From Rikenellaceae bacterium (GTDB taxonomy: Bacteria; Bacteroidota; Bacteroidia; Bacteroidales; Rikenellaceae), in the NCBI GenBank assembly GCA_015059965.1, contig SUZM01000009.1, positions 25,777-89,776 of the forward strand: DNA of 64,000 bases, in the 5' to 3' direction. The position numbers and the translations under genes were made by a program. Of this stretch, positions 1 to 8,221 are shown piece after piece (position 1 is the stretch's first letter; every line of letters starts with the position of its first letter). The notes beneath the pieces were generated by a model. It did no database searches, was not told the DNA's origin, and saw only the letters and a program-made list of their open reading frames with translations.

Positions 1-1147
1 TGCCCCCCTTCTGCTCCTCAAGCAGCTCACGCAGGCGACTGAGCCACATCTCGCTGGTCTGCGCCCCCTGATTCACCCCTTTGTAGCGCCAGTGGGCGGC
101 AATGCCGCGTTCCGCCACGGCATCCATACGCTCGGTACGGATCTGGATCTCCACCCAGCGGCCATCGCCGGCCGATACGGTGGCATGAAGCGACTCATAG
201 CCGTTCGACTTGGGAATCGAGATCCAATCGCGCATACGCTCGGGGTTGGGCCGGTAGCAGTCGCTGACAATGGAGTAGGCCGTCCAGCAGAGGCGTTTCT
301 CCTCCTCGGGCGGGCAGTCGATGATAATTCGCAGAGCAAAGATATCAAAAACCCCTTCGAAGGGGACCTGCTGCTTGCGCATCTTGCTCCAGATCGAAAA
401 GATCGACTTCGTTCGGCTCTTGATGTGGTAACGAATCTCCAGCTTGTCCAGTCGCTCGGTAATCGGCTCCAAGAAGCGGGCGATAAAGGCCATGCGCTCG
501 GCCTCGCTCTCGCTCAACTTGCGGCGGATGTGGTCATAGTCCTGCGGCTCGAGGAACTTCAGGGCAATATCCTCCAGCTCACTCTTGATGTTATAAAGAC
601 CCAGCTTATGGGCGATCTGCGCATAGAGATTGAGGCTCTCCCAAGCCTTCTTGCGGTGTTTCTCCTTCGGGAAGGTCTCGAGCGAACGCATCACCTCAAG
701 GCGGTCGGCGAGCTTGATGAGGATCACACGCGGATCCTCGGAGTAGGCGACAATCAGGTCTCGGAAATTCGAGGCCTGCTCCTTCGAGGTCTTCACCTTG
801 AGCGTGGAGATGTTGTTCAGCCCCAGGGTAATGCCCACGACCTCCTCCCCAAAGTCAGCCGTAAGCTCCTCAACCAGAGCGGAAAACTCCTCGGTCGCAA
901 GCTCCTTGTGGGCGATGCGCACCACATCGTGCAGAATGGCTGCCAACGTGGAATTGCGCCCCAGACCGATCTCCGAGATGACGATCTCGGCCACCGAAAG
1001 GCTGTGGTCCAGAAGCGGATCACCTGTATAGCGGGTACGCCCCGAGAGCCGTTCGCCGGCCACCTCAAGGGCTCGGTCCACAAGCCGCTGTGTGGTCTCG
1101 GAGAATTGCTCGGCAACCCGTGCGCGCAATAACTCAACTCTTTCCAT
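1..1147 (-). CDS. relA: RelA/SpoT-family (p)ppGpp synthetase, 3' end cut by window edge
   Basis: The minus-strand frame is open from ATG at 1147 to the window edge (382 codons), so the C-terminal TGS/ACT part is not visible. It makes the alarmone (p)ppGpp from GTP/GDP and ATP. The synthetase domain looks intact: RxKS-type loop near residues 245-256, R304-M-R-D307 (the RxKD form of bifunctional Rel/SpoT rather than the ExDD of RelA), and VEIQIRT at 332-338. The N-terminal HD hydrolase domain keeps H48, H73 and D74, but the HDxxED motif reads HDVVRI (R77, I78) and the usual N of LADRLHN is V152. Those residues are needed for hydrolysis in this family, so I infer a synthetase-only enzyme; a separate hydrolase must then exist elsewhere. 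The downstream end and neighbours lie outside the window. Confidence 0.93.
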   Translation of the reverse strand, partial: MERVELLRARVAEQFSETTQRLVDRALEVAGERLSGRTRYTGDPLLDHSLSVAEIVISEIGLGRNSTLAAILHDVVRIAHKELATEEFSALVEELTADFGEEVVGITLGLNNISTLKVKTSKEQASNFRDLIVAYSEDPRVILIKLADRLEVMRSLETFPKEKHRKKAWESLNLYAQIAHKLGLYNIKSELEDIALKFLEPQDYDHIRRKLSESEAERMAFIARFLEPITERLDKLEIRYHIKSRTKSIFSIWSKMRKQQVPFEGVFDIFALRIIIDCPPEEEKRLCWTAYSIVSDCYRPNPERMRDWISIPKSNGYESLHATVSAGDGRWVEIQIRTERMDAVAERGIAAHWRYKGVNQGAQTSEMWLSRLRELLEEQKGG

Positions 1148-1215
1148 ACCAATTTATTAACCCAAAAATATGAAAATTTCTCTTCAGTAAAGGTAGTCAA
1201 AAAATCGAAAATGAT

Positions 1216-1223
1216 TACCTTTG
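1216..1223 (+). promoter_or_regulatory. Bacteroidetes -7 promoter box for the HlyIII gene
   Basis: TACCTTTG matches the TAnnTTTG -7 element of the Bacteroidetes primary sigma factor, 40 nt before the HlyIII-family start. No convincing TTTG -33 box is visible at the right distance. Confidence 0.5.
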
Positions 1224-1262
1224 TCCCGATAAAGATTTTCTATTCACCCATAGAGAAGCGTT

Positions 1263-1922
1263 ATGAAGACACCCCAAAAACTCTATATCCCCACCTTCGG
1301 CGAGGAGGTGGCCAACACCATCACCCATGGCGTAATGTCCGTACTCACCCTTCTGGCCCTCCCTTTTGCCTCGCTTTGGGCCTACCTCCACGGCGGCGAG
1401 CACCCCATACTCTCGGCCCTGGGGGTCTCGATCTTCGTGATCTCCATCTTCCTGATGGTCCTCACCTCGACACTCTACCACGCCATGGATCCCAAGTCGC
1501 GCCATAAGGAGATCTTCCATATTCTGGACCACATCTTCATCTATGTCGCCATTGCGGGAAGCTACACCCCCATCGCCCTCTCGGTGATCGGAGGTTGGCA
1601 GGGGTGGCTCATCGTCGCACTGCAATGGGCCATGGTGCTCTTCGGAATCTTCTACAAGTCGCTTTCGCGCCGCTCAATACCGGCCGTAAGCCTGACGATC
1701 TACCTGATCATGGGGTGGACCATCGTCTTCTTCTTCCCGCTGTTTCTGCGCCATGCCTCCACCCCCCTGCTGGTGCTGATCGCCGCCGGCGGCCTCTGCT
1801 ATACGCTCGGCGCCTGGTTCTATGCCCGCAAGGGGTTTCGTTACCACCACATGGTTTGGCACCTATTGATCAACCTGGCCGTGGCCTGCCACTTCTCTGC
1901 CATCGTCTTCTTTCTGAATTAG
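1263..1922 (+). CDS. Hemolysin III / PAQR family membrane protein
   Basis: A 219-residue protein with about seven predicted membrane helices, the usual length and topology of bacterial HlyIII (YqfA/TrhA) members of the PAQR superfamily. Visible family motifs are the N-terminal EEVANTITHG, the STLYHAM segment with its Ser and His, an Asp-His in the third helix region (ILDHIF) and the C-terminal HMVWHLLINLAVACHF. These Ser/His/Asp residues form the metal site of the family. Bacterial members act in the inner membrane and have been linked to membrane energetics and lipid homeostasis; a haemolytic role is not implied. It is monocistronic by position: rel lies divergently upstream and pth converges from downstream. 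Confidence 0.9.
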   Translation: MKTPQKLYIPTFGEEVANTITHGVMSVLTLLALPFASLWAYLHGGEHPILSALGVSIFVISIFLMVLTSTLYHAMDPKSRHKEIFHILDHIFIYVAIAGSYTPIALSVIGGWQGWLIVALQWAMVLFGIFYKSLSRRSIPAVSLTIYLIMGWTIVFFFPLFLRHASTPLLVLIAAGGLCYTLGAWFYARKGFRYHHMVWHLLINLAVACHFSAIVFFLN

Positions 1923-1991
1923 CACCAAAGAGGTTGCACCCCCTTTTGCACCCGATCCCCGCAGAGGATGCATCCCCTGCCAAGGGGGAGA

Positions 1992-2558
1992 TTACTGTCG
2001 CTTGTTATAAGTGTTCATGGTGCGTTGTGCCCCTATCGACACAAACGAGAGGGCTGCATCCACAAAGGTCTTGAGCTTCTCGGCCATCTGCGCCTCCTCC
2101 TCCGGGGTCCATGCCCCCAGAACGTGATCGACCTGGTAGCCGCGCGGGAAGTCTCCTCCAATGCCGAAGCGGATACGCGAATAGCCATCCGTCGAGAGCA
2201 GTTCGTTGATGTTCTTCAGGCCGTTATGTCCGCCATCCGACCCCTTCATGCGCATGCGAAGCGTGCCGAACGGCAGGGCGATGTCATCCACGATCACCAG
2301 CAGATTTTCGATCGGAGTCTTCGTCGCCTCGAGCCAGTAGCGCACCGCCTTACCCGAGAGATTCATGTAGGTCGAGGGCTTGAGCAGGGTGACGATATGC
2401 CCACGGTGGCGCAACTCGGCCACGGCGCCGTAGCGGTCGGTGGAAAAGCTTACGCCCGCCTTCTCGGCCAGGGCATCGACCACGCGGAAGCCGATGTTGT
2501 GGCGCGTATTTTGGTACTCGGCCCCGATGTTCCCCAGGCCGACAATCAGGTATTTCAT
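1992..2558 (-). CDS. pth: Peptidyl-tRNA hydrolase
   Basis: Releases tRNA from peptidyl-tRNA that drops off the ribosome. From the ATG at 2558 the protein is 188 residues, the normal Pth length, starting with the typical [12 protein letters not shown]. Catalytic H20 lies in NTRHNIG, and the VDDIALPFG segment around D91/D92 supplies the acidic partner. The frame stays open upstream to an ATG at 2696, which would add 46 residues without family similarity; I prefer the short form but the long one is possible. The gene follows rplY in the same direction, a pairing (L25/Ctc with Pth) that is common in bacteria; a 110-bp repeat element has landed between them. No promoter box is visible directly upstream, so transcription probably comes from rplY. 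Confidence 0.93.
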   Translation of the reverse strand: MKYLIVGLGNIGAEYQNTRHNIGFRVVDALAEKAGVSFSTDRYGAVAELRHRGHIVTLLKPSTYMNLSGKAVRYWLEATKTPIENLLVIVDDIALPFGTLRMRMKGSDGGHNGLKNINELLSTDGYSRIRFGIGGDFPRGYQVDHVLGAWTPEEEAQMAEKLKTFVDAALSFVSIGAQRTMNTYNKRQ

Positions 2559-2701
2559 AGCATCATTGGTTTCGCTCGCTACGCTCTGCTGCCGCGAAAC
2601 CTCCATCTTTGGAGGCACAGAGGGCTCCTCAGAGCACCTCTTGGCAGGCGAAAAGAGTCGCTTGAGCAGGGTGAATATCTCCATAAGTTGATCCATACAA
2701 T

Positions 2702-2863
2702 ATGGGTGTGTCTAACAAATTTTTAGACACACCCAGATTGTTCGAAGTTGTATAACAAGAGGGTTTTCAAGGCCTGCGAAACCCGAAAAAGCGGAGTTTA
2801 CTTGGCGTAAATGAACTTTTTGAGGGCAAGCGCAACGCAGAAATCACCTGGTTAGACAGCTTC
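2702..2863. repeat. Inverted-repeat element copy R1 (hairpin plus 110-bp core)
   Basis: A hairpin at 2704-2734 (GGGTGTGTCTAA pairing with TTAGACACACCC) precedes a 110-bp core at 2749-2858. The core ends are imperfect inverted repeats: TGTATAACAAGAGGGTTTTC on the left, and TGTCTAACCAGGTGATTTC when the right end is reverse-complemented. A near-identical copy of the same length lies at 57353-57515 and a diverged one at 57658-57773. No open frame of note is inside. The form fits a small non-autonomous mobile element (MITE-like), or a conserved structured intergenic unit. Confidence 0.7.
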
Positions 2864-2884
2864 TTGCTCTGTTATTGGTTCCGA

Positions 2885-3469
2885 TTACTTCTTACCGGCA
2901 GCCTCAGCGGCAGCGGCACCACGCGAAGCACGGGTTACGCGAACGGCGCAAACGGCGGTCGTAGCGGGGGTCAGGAACTTCAGGCCCTCGATCTCGAGGT
3001 CGCCAACGAAGATCGTCTTGCCCACACCCAGCGACGTTACATCTACGGTGATCTCATCGGGCAGCACCTCTACGGGAGCGCTTACCACGAGCTTGCGAGC
3101 CGACAGCACGAGCTTACCACCGACCTTCACACCCTCGGCGTTACCCGTCAGGCGAACAGGAATAGCGATAGCCACGGGCTTACCGGGCTGAATCTGATAG
3201 AAGTCGATGTGGAGAATCTCCTCACGAACGGGGTGGAACTGAACCTCACGCATTACAGCCTGATAGGTCTTCTCCTCGATCGTAAGCTCAACGATGTACG
3301 AAGCAGGGGTGTAGATCAGGGGCTTTACAGCCTTTACATCTACCGAGAACGAGATGGCCTGACCGGCACCGTTCAATACGCAGGGGATCATACCCTCGCG
3401 ACGTACCGCCTTGGCGGCCTTCTTACCGTAGTCGTTACGCGATACGGCCGAAATCTGAAGTGTTTTCAT
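2885..3469 (-). CDS. rplY: 50S ribosomal protein L25/general stress protein Ctc
   Basis: A 194-residue protein of the long CTC form of L25: an N-terminal 5S-rRNA-binding domain (roughly 1-95) followed by the beta-rich TL5 C-terminal domain (VSAPVEVLPDEITVDVTSL and so on) and an Ala/Gly/Lys-rich tail. It binds 5S rRNA loop E in the large subunit. ATG at 3469 follows an AT-rich stretch typical of Bacteroidetes translation starts. A minus-strand -7 box lies at 3588-3595, giving a leader of about 110 nt. pth lies downstream in the same direction. Confidence 0.95.
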   Translation of the reverse strand: MKTLQISAVSRNDYGKKAAKAVRREGMIPCVLNGAGQAISFSVDVKAVKPLIYTPASYIVELTIEEKTYQAVMREVQFHPVREEILHIDFYQIQPGKPVAIAIPVRLTGNAEGVKVGGKLVLSARKLVVSAPVEVLPDEITVDVTSLGVGKTIFVGDLEIEGLKFLTPATTAVCAVRVTRASRGAAAAEAAGKK

Positions 3470-3587
3470 TTTTTTGTAAAATTTTAATTTAGTTTATGTT
3501 ACCTGCGGCGGTTCTCAGTCTTCGAGCGCTATGCCTTTCGGCCATAGAGCCAACTCTCGGACCCCAATTCCGCCTGATTTTGCGGGA

Positions 3588-3634
3588 CAAAGGTACAAAA
3601 AAATTCAAAATTCAAAATTCAAAATTCAAAATTA
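3588..3634 (-). promoter_or_regulatory. rplY promoter with a 7-bp tandem repeat upstream
   Basis: On the minus strand TACCTTTG lies at 3595-3588. Immediately upstream, 3603-3632 is a tandem array of the 7-mer ATTCAAA (about four copies), so the minus strand shows TTTTG every 7 bp (CAAA at 3606, 3613, 3620 and 3627). Distances to the -7 box would be 10, 17, 24 and 31 nt, so copy-number change could shift which TTTG serves as the -33 box. Confidence 0.5.
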
Positions 3635-3742
3635 TTTTCTAAAATTTGCTCTTCCTGCCCTTTTCGGCCTTTGAATTCGGATATTGTGTCCGTAAAAAGA
3701 GTACAATCAGCCAACAGAGGGGGTCGTATTTCGCCTTTCGGG

Positions 3743-4888
3743 CTACACCAGGCGGCGCAGGGTCGAACCTTCGGTGAGCTCCATGCGGGCAAGATCCGCC
3801 CCTTCGAGCAGGACAATACCCGGGCACCTGCCCACCTCGAGGGTGCCCAGCGAGTGGTCGAGTCCCAAGGCGCGGGCTCCGCCCTGTGTGGCCCAGCGCA
3901 GGCGCTCCTCCAGGGGTACACCCTTCAGCAGGCGCAACTCGTCCACCATGCGCAACGTGGCGTTCGAGGCTCCCGAGTCGGTGCCGAGACAGATGTTCGC
4001 CCCCATTTGGCGCAGAAGCTCCACAGGGGGCTCCAGATGGGAAATGTAGCGATTGGAGGCGGGGCAGAGGCACCAGTGAACCGGTGCCGTGAAGTGCTCC
4101 AGGATTCGATCCAGATCACTCTTTTTGACACAGCAGTTGTGGACCAGCATCACCGGCCGCTCCTTCGGCACGCTCTCTACCAGTCGCTGCGAAGGGGAGC
4201 CGTAGTGCAGGAAATCGCACGAAAAGCCCACGCGCTCATACCACTCCCAAAGAGGGCCTTTGCAACTGTAGAGCTCGCTCTCGGCCTCACTCTCCATGAA
4301 GTGGATCGAGAGCAACTCCCGGCCATGAGCGGCAATCGTGCGGAAGAGCCGATCCTGCAGCGAATAGATCGAATGGGGGGTGAGCGAGGTATGGGGGTAG
4401 GCCAACAGGGGCTCCTGGCGCGAGCAATCCTCGGTACGCAGGCCATAGACCTCGGCAAAGGTCTTATAGTGAATCGGGCTTTCACCCTTGACGGCAAAGC
4501 TCTGGGCATCGTTCGAGATGTCGCCTACGGCAACCACCCCCTCCTCCCGAAATTGAGCATCGATACGCCGCATGGCCTGCTCATACTCCGACTCCGAAAA
4601 ACGGTGGCGCACCTCTCCCATTGCGCGGGCAAAGGCCGAAAAACCCTCCCCGGGAGGGATCTGCCCCTGCAGGCAGCTGAGCTCCAGGTGGCAGTGGGCA
4701 TTCACAAGGCCGGGGAGCAGAATGCCGGCATAGAACTCCGTCAGGGGTTCGCGGTCGGGGGCTTCACAGGTGTCGATACGCAGAATCGTCCCCCGCTCAT
4801 CGACCTCAACGAGCGGATGGCGCAACCAGCCCTGTGGTGTCAGCAGGAAGTGCGAGGCTATCCGCCTCGATCGAGCGCAGGAAGTCAT
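3743..4888 (-). CDS. Amidohydrolase family protein, possible aminofutalosine deaminase
   Basis: A metal-dependent deaminase-type amidohydrolase (COG0402-like). Visible metal-site motifs: NAHCHLELS, SIHFMESEAESE, the LVHNC segment and GTDSGASN. The family includes S-adenosylhomocysteine/adenosine-type deaminases and the 6-amino-6-deoxyfutalosine deaminase (MqnX) that makes futalosine for MqnB. mqnA, mqnB and mqnD all occur in this window, and a deaminase is needed if MqnB uses futalosine, so MqnX is a reasonable but unproven assignment. It overlaps the end of the DUF4296 gene by about 83 bp when started at the ATG at 4888; an ATG two codons earlier (4894) is also possible. It is the last gene of the long minus-strand run. 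Confidence 0.8.
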   Translation of the reverse strand: MTSCARSRRIASHFLLTPQGWLRHPLVEVDERGTILRIDTCEAPDREPLTEFYAGILLPGLVNAHCHLELSCLQGQIPPGEGFSAFARAMGEVRHRFSESEYEQAMRRIDAQFREEGVVAVGDISNDAQSFAVKGESPIHYKTFAEVYGLRTEDCSRQEPLLAYPHTSLTPHSIYSLQDRLFRTIAAHGRELLSIHFMESEAESELYSCKGPLWEWYERVGFSCDFLHYGSPSQRLVESVPKERPVMLVHNCCVKKSDLDRILEHFTAPVHWCLCPASNRYISHLEPPVELLRQMGANICLGTDSGASNATLRMVDELRLLKGVPLEERLRWATQGGARALGLDHSLGTLEVGRCPGIVLLEGADLARMELTEGSTLRRLV

Positions 4889-5690
4889 GGGCAAAGATTC
4901 GAATGTTGAGTTGTTGTTCGTAGAGCGAGTCGCGCGCCTCTTCGACGGGGAGTCGGAAATCGACCTTCAGGTCGCGAAGGGTAATCGATGGGCGCTTCTG
5001 CTGCCCGCGCAAGGGGTTCCAGAAGTTGATCACCAGCCGTCGAATCGTACTGTCGGCCGTCAGCGTTCGGTCGATATCAGCCTCTGTTCCGCGACGCATC
5101 TGGACCGTGAAGAGTCCCATGCGCGTACTATCCTCACGCTCCATCCAAAGCTGAATGCGCAACGAGCGGTTCTCATCGAGCGAGTCGATCTCGTAACGCG
5201 AGGAGATGGTGTAGGTTCCCGGACGTATCGAGTCGAGGGTGATGCGCAGGTCGGCCGTATCCTTCAGGCGCGTTACACGGACCAGCGAGTCGCTGTAGAT
5301 CGTCCTTCGCGAGTTGCGTACCGCCACATTGTTCACCGTATCGAGAGCCGCCACAGCCTTGTTCAGGCGAAGCCCCTCGTTCTCGAGCAGCGTGATGGCC
5401 TGCTCGACCACATCGCCCAGTCGGGCACTCTTGCGTTTCGAGAAGTTGCCGATCGTGTAGCGCACATCCTCGGTGGTGTAGCCGTAACGCTCGAAGATGG
5501 GTTCATAGACCAGCAGCGAATCGCGCTTGGCGTTGGTTTTATTCAGGTAGCTGTTGGCCAGGAAGGCATCGTGGAAGATCAAGGCCAGCTCATCGTCGGG
5601 GATGATCGTGTGGTGCTTACAGCCCACACCTCCGAGCAAGGGGCTCAAGAGAAGCAGCAGGGCAACTATTCGGGTTATATATCTCTTCAT
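4806..5690 (-). CDS. DUF4296 lipoprotein
   Basis: A 294-residue predicted lipoprotein: signal peptide with lipobox-like LLGGVGC, cleavage before Cys24. The N-terminal third (IIPDDELALIFHDAFLANSYL ... YGYTTEDVRYTIGNF) is the DUF4296 domain that is common in Bacteroidetes and of unknown function. The remainder is a beta-rich region ending in a short Pro/Ala/Ser tail. It sits between an FtsX-like permease (upstream, 20 bp) and the amidohydrolase (downstream, overlapping), so it is co-transcribed with both. Confidence 0.82.
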   Translation of the reverse strand: MKRYITRIVALLLLLSPLLGGVGCKHHTIIPDDELALIFHDAFLANSYLNKTNAKRDSLLVYEPIFERYGYTTEDVRYTIGNFSKRKSARLGDVVEQAITLLENEGLRLNKAVAALDTVNNVAVRNSRRTIYSDSLVRVTRLKDTADLRITLDSIRPGTYTISSRYEIDSLDENRSLRIQLWMEREDSTRMGLFTVQMRRGTEADIDRTLTADSTIRRLVINFWNPLRGQQKRPSITLRDLKVDFRLPVEEARDSLYEQQLNIRIFAHDFLRSIEADSLALPADTTGLVAPSAR

Positions 5691-5710
5691 ACCTATTTAT
5701 ATAATATATA

Positions 5711-6913
5711 TTAGCTTTTTGAAATCATGCTTCGCACGGTCAGTTCGGCAATTGTCCACACCACGACCACCAGGACCACCCAGACCGCCACCAGATCCCC
5801 CAGGCGGAACTCCACAGGGTAGTATTGCATCACGAAACTCGCCACAGGCATCTCCACCAGTCCGATATACTGCTGAGCCAGCGTTATTCCTACCCCCAAA
5901 AGGGTCCCCAACAGGGCTCCGATCCCTCCGATCAGAAGCCCCTCGCCCAGAAAGATGCGGCGGATAAAGGAGGTATCGGCCCCCAATGAGCGGAGGGTAA
6001 GCTGCTCATCGCGCTTCTCGATGATGAGCATCGCCAGGGCCCCCACAATCGAGAAGGAGGCGACGACCACCACCAGGATCGAAATAAAGAAGATACCCCA
6101 CTTCTCGTAGGTCATGATGTCGTAGAAGGTTTGCCGCAACTCATAGCGGGTGCGCACTTCGAACTGTTCGCCCACAGCCTCCTGCACCTGGGCCTTAAGG
6201 CGCTGTGAAGAGCCCTCGGGGCCACACTTCAGGAGCAGAGCCGTAGCCCCTTGCTCCATACCAAAGAGCTCGCAGGCCAGGCGAATCGAGGTAAGCAGGT
6301 AGCGCTCCTCACTCTCGGCATCCAGCGAGAAGGTGCCCGACAAGGGGAGTTCGCGCATCGTATAGCCATCAATCGGTAAGAGCGATGAGAAGCTGTTCTG
6401 CCTTAGCGCGTAGAGCTTAAGAGGAGCCCCCACCGGGGAGCGCAGACCGAGCCGGTAGCTCAACCCTTGGCCAATCACCGCCTTGTCGTAATCGCCCAGG
6501 CGGGTAACATACTCACCTGTAACCATCGCCTCGCGGATGGGGAAGAGGTCGCCGTAGTGATCCTCCACACCACGCACTGTAACCATCGCCCGCGACTCGC
6601 CATAGCCCACCAAGGCCTCATGCTCCACCACGGCACAACACCCCTCGATGCCTTGCAACTGCCCGAGGGCCGCTGTGTCGATCCTCTCCACCGGGAAGAC
6701 CACCCCTTCGCGCGGAGTGATCACCAGGTCGGCATCAAAGGCTGTGGCCATCTGTCGGATAAGCCCCTCGAAGCCGTTGAAGACCGACAGCAGGATGATC
6801 ATCGCCGCCACAGGCATCGCCACCGCCACAAGGCTCACCCCCGAGATCAGGTTGATCACCGAGTGCGACTTGGGCGAAAAGAGGTAGCGCCGGGCAAAGC
6901 GGAGGGTGAGCAT
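5711..6913 (-). CDS. FtsX/LolC-type ABC transporter permease
   Basis: About 400 residues with the MacB/FtsX topology: one N-terminal helix (after LRFARRYLFSPKSHSVIN), a large periplasmic domain (about 45-270), and three C-terminal helices around 275-395. The opening RFARRYLFSPKSHSVINLIS resembles lipoprotein-releasing LolC/LolE permeases, so export of lipoproteins to the outer membrane is likely, but the partner ATPase is not in the window. A TTG at 6919 precedes the ATG at 6913, which I use. It follows rbfA by 12 bp. Confidence 0.88.
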   Translation of the reverse strand: MLTLRFARRYLFSPKSHSVINLISGVSLVAVAMPVAAMIILLSVFNGFEGLIRQMATAFDADLVITPREGVVFPVERIDTAALGQLQGIEGCCAVVEHEALVGYGESRAMVTVRGVEDHYGDLFPIREAMVTGEYVTRLGDYDKAVIGQGLSYRLGLRSPVGAPLKLYALRQNSFSSLLPIDGYTMRELPLSGTFSLDAESEERYLLTSIRLACELFGMEQGATALLLKCGPEGSSQRLKAQVQEAVGEQFEVRTRYELRQTFYDIMTYEKWGIFFISILVVVVASFSIVGALAMLIIEKRDEQLTLRSLGADTSFIRRIFLGEGLLIGGIGALLGTLLGVGITLAQQYIGLVEMPVASFVMQYYPVEFRLGDLVAVWVVLVVVVWTIAELTVRSMISKS

Positions 6914-6925
6914 CGCCAAGCAGGA

Positions 6926-7267
6926 TTATTTGAGTTTCTCCTCAATGTTGCGGATGTACTCCAACGAGTCGTCGAGGAAGAATTGCAGTTCGGGAACCAC
7001 CTTGAGCTGGTTCTTCACACGGCGACCCAACTCGCGGCGCAAAAACCAGTTCTTCTCCTCCATGGCGTGAAGCACCTCCTCTCCCCGCTCGAAGGGGAAG
7101 ACGCTGACATAAATTTTGGCATAGCCAAAGTCGGGCGACACGCGCACGGCGGTTACCGTAACCAGCGTGCCGAGCGTGCAGGGCTTGCCGTCTCGCTGAA
7201 AAATCTCGGCCATATCGCTCTGAATCTGGCGGGCAATCTTCTGTTGTCGAATGGACATTGTCTCCAT
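6926..7267 (-). CDS. rbfA: 30S ribosome-binding factor A
   Basis: A 113-residue protein of the RbfA KH-like fold: N-terminal RQQKIARQIQSDMAEIF, the central VTVTAVRVSPDFGYAKIYVSVF strand-turn-strand, and a C-terminal LKVVPELQFFLDDSLEYIRNIEEKL. It assists late maturation of the 30S subunit and processing of the 16S 5' end. A second ATG three codons in (7258) could be used instead. It lies between the outer-membrane barrel gene (75 bp upstream) and the FtsX-type permease. Confidence 0.93.
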   Translation of the reverse strand: METMSIRQQKIARQIQSDMAEIFQRDGKPCTLGTLVTVTAVRVSPDFGYAKIYVSVFPFERGEEVLHAMEEKNWFLRRELGRRVKNQLKVVPELQFFLDDSLEYIRNIEEKLK

Positions 7268-7342
7268 ATCTCTCCTATTTTATAATATTTTACTTATCAT
7301 GCATCATTGAGTCTCCCCCTTTCGTTGGGAGATCGACTCACC

Positions 7343-8221
7343 CTATCGTCTTCTCGAACCGCCTCGCGGAGCCCCCTTCGCGCCCCCTCGCGAGGAGCTG
7401 CTGCCGGCCGTGTAGTTGAAGTCGGTACCGCTCTTCTCGCGCTTCTTTTTGCGCGGGAGGTTCCAAACATCGAACCCCTCCTTATTGAAACGATAGGAGA
7501 GTCCGATGGTAATCATCAGGTTATCCAGCGGTGAACGCAGCGGAGTGGCCCAAAAGGGGTTTTCCGAGCCGTCGGTGGAGTTGTCGGCATAGCGGTTGCG
7601 GTTGCGCAGGGCATCGCCCAAGCCGAAGTAGTAGCGCACACGGGCCGTAAGCTCAAACTGCCGAATGAGCACCGAGACACCGCCGCCACCGGCCAGGCCA
7701 TAGCCCCAACGGTTGTCGCGGGCCGTCTTATAGGTGTAGTCCCCCTCCCAATCCTCGGCTCGGTCGTACTCGCGGGCAATCTCGTTCTGATAGCTGCCTC
7801 CGAAGCGGTAGCTGAAGGTGGCTGCCGCCTCGAGGAAGATACGCACGCGTTGCTTGATGTAGATGTGAGGCTGCCAGACGATGGGGACGGTGATCGAGTT
7901 CAGGCGGCGCGAGTAGTAGAGCATCTCTTCGTCCTCCTCGGTGATCGAGGCATAGGGGGCATAAGAGAAGGCGTGCTGAATAAACTCGAGGTCGATACCG
8001 AAACCTCCCACATAGCGTTGCAGGCCGTAGTGGCGCCACGAAAGGCCCGCCGTATAGAGGCCCCACGTCGTGCGGGTCTCCTGATCGGGGTAGAGACGTG
8101 CCGTACCCATGCCATAGCCGCCATAGAAGCCTAAGGTGTGTTGTGCCCGGGCAGGGGTGAGCGAGCCGATGATCAGCACCAGCACCGCACAGAGTCTGTA
8201 TAGTTCTCTTTTCATCTTCAT
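7343..8221 (-). CDS. Outer-membrane beta-barrel protein (PorT-like) with basic Gly/Ser/Arg tail
   Basis: A 292-residue exported protein: signal peptide ending ARAQ (about residue 27), then alternating aromatic/hydrophobic strands characteristic of a small barrel (LGFYGGYGMG, LSWRHYGLQRYVGGFG, LTARVRYYFGLG, LMITIGLSYRF). The C-terminus after the last strand is unusual: about 35 residues rich in K, R, S and G, ending PRGGSRRR. Its ATG overlaps the TAA of the upstream lipoprotein by one base, suggesting translational coupling. Exact family is uncertain; PorT/OMP_b-brl is the closest I can name. Confidence 0.72.
   Translation of the reverse strand: MKMKRELYRLCAVLVLIIGSLTPARAQHTLGFYGGYGMGTARLYPDQETRTTWGLYTAGLSWRHYGLQRYVGGFGIDLEFIQHAFSYAPYASITEEDEEMLYYSRRLNSITVPIVWQPHIYIKQRVRIFLEAAATFSYRFGGSYQNEIAREYDRAEDWEGDYTYKTARDNRWGYGLAGGGGVSVLIRQFELTARVRYYFGLGDALRNRNRYADNSTDGSENPFWATPLRSPLDNLMITIGLSYRFNKEGFDVWNLPRKKKREKSGTDFNYTAGSSSSRGGAKGAPRGGSRRR

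Noticed and set aside
2704..2734. Rho-independent terminator between rplY and pth
   Set aside because: The stem is good but neither side has a T run, and it belongs to a repeated element; I annotate it as part of R1.
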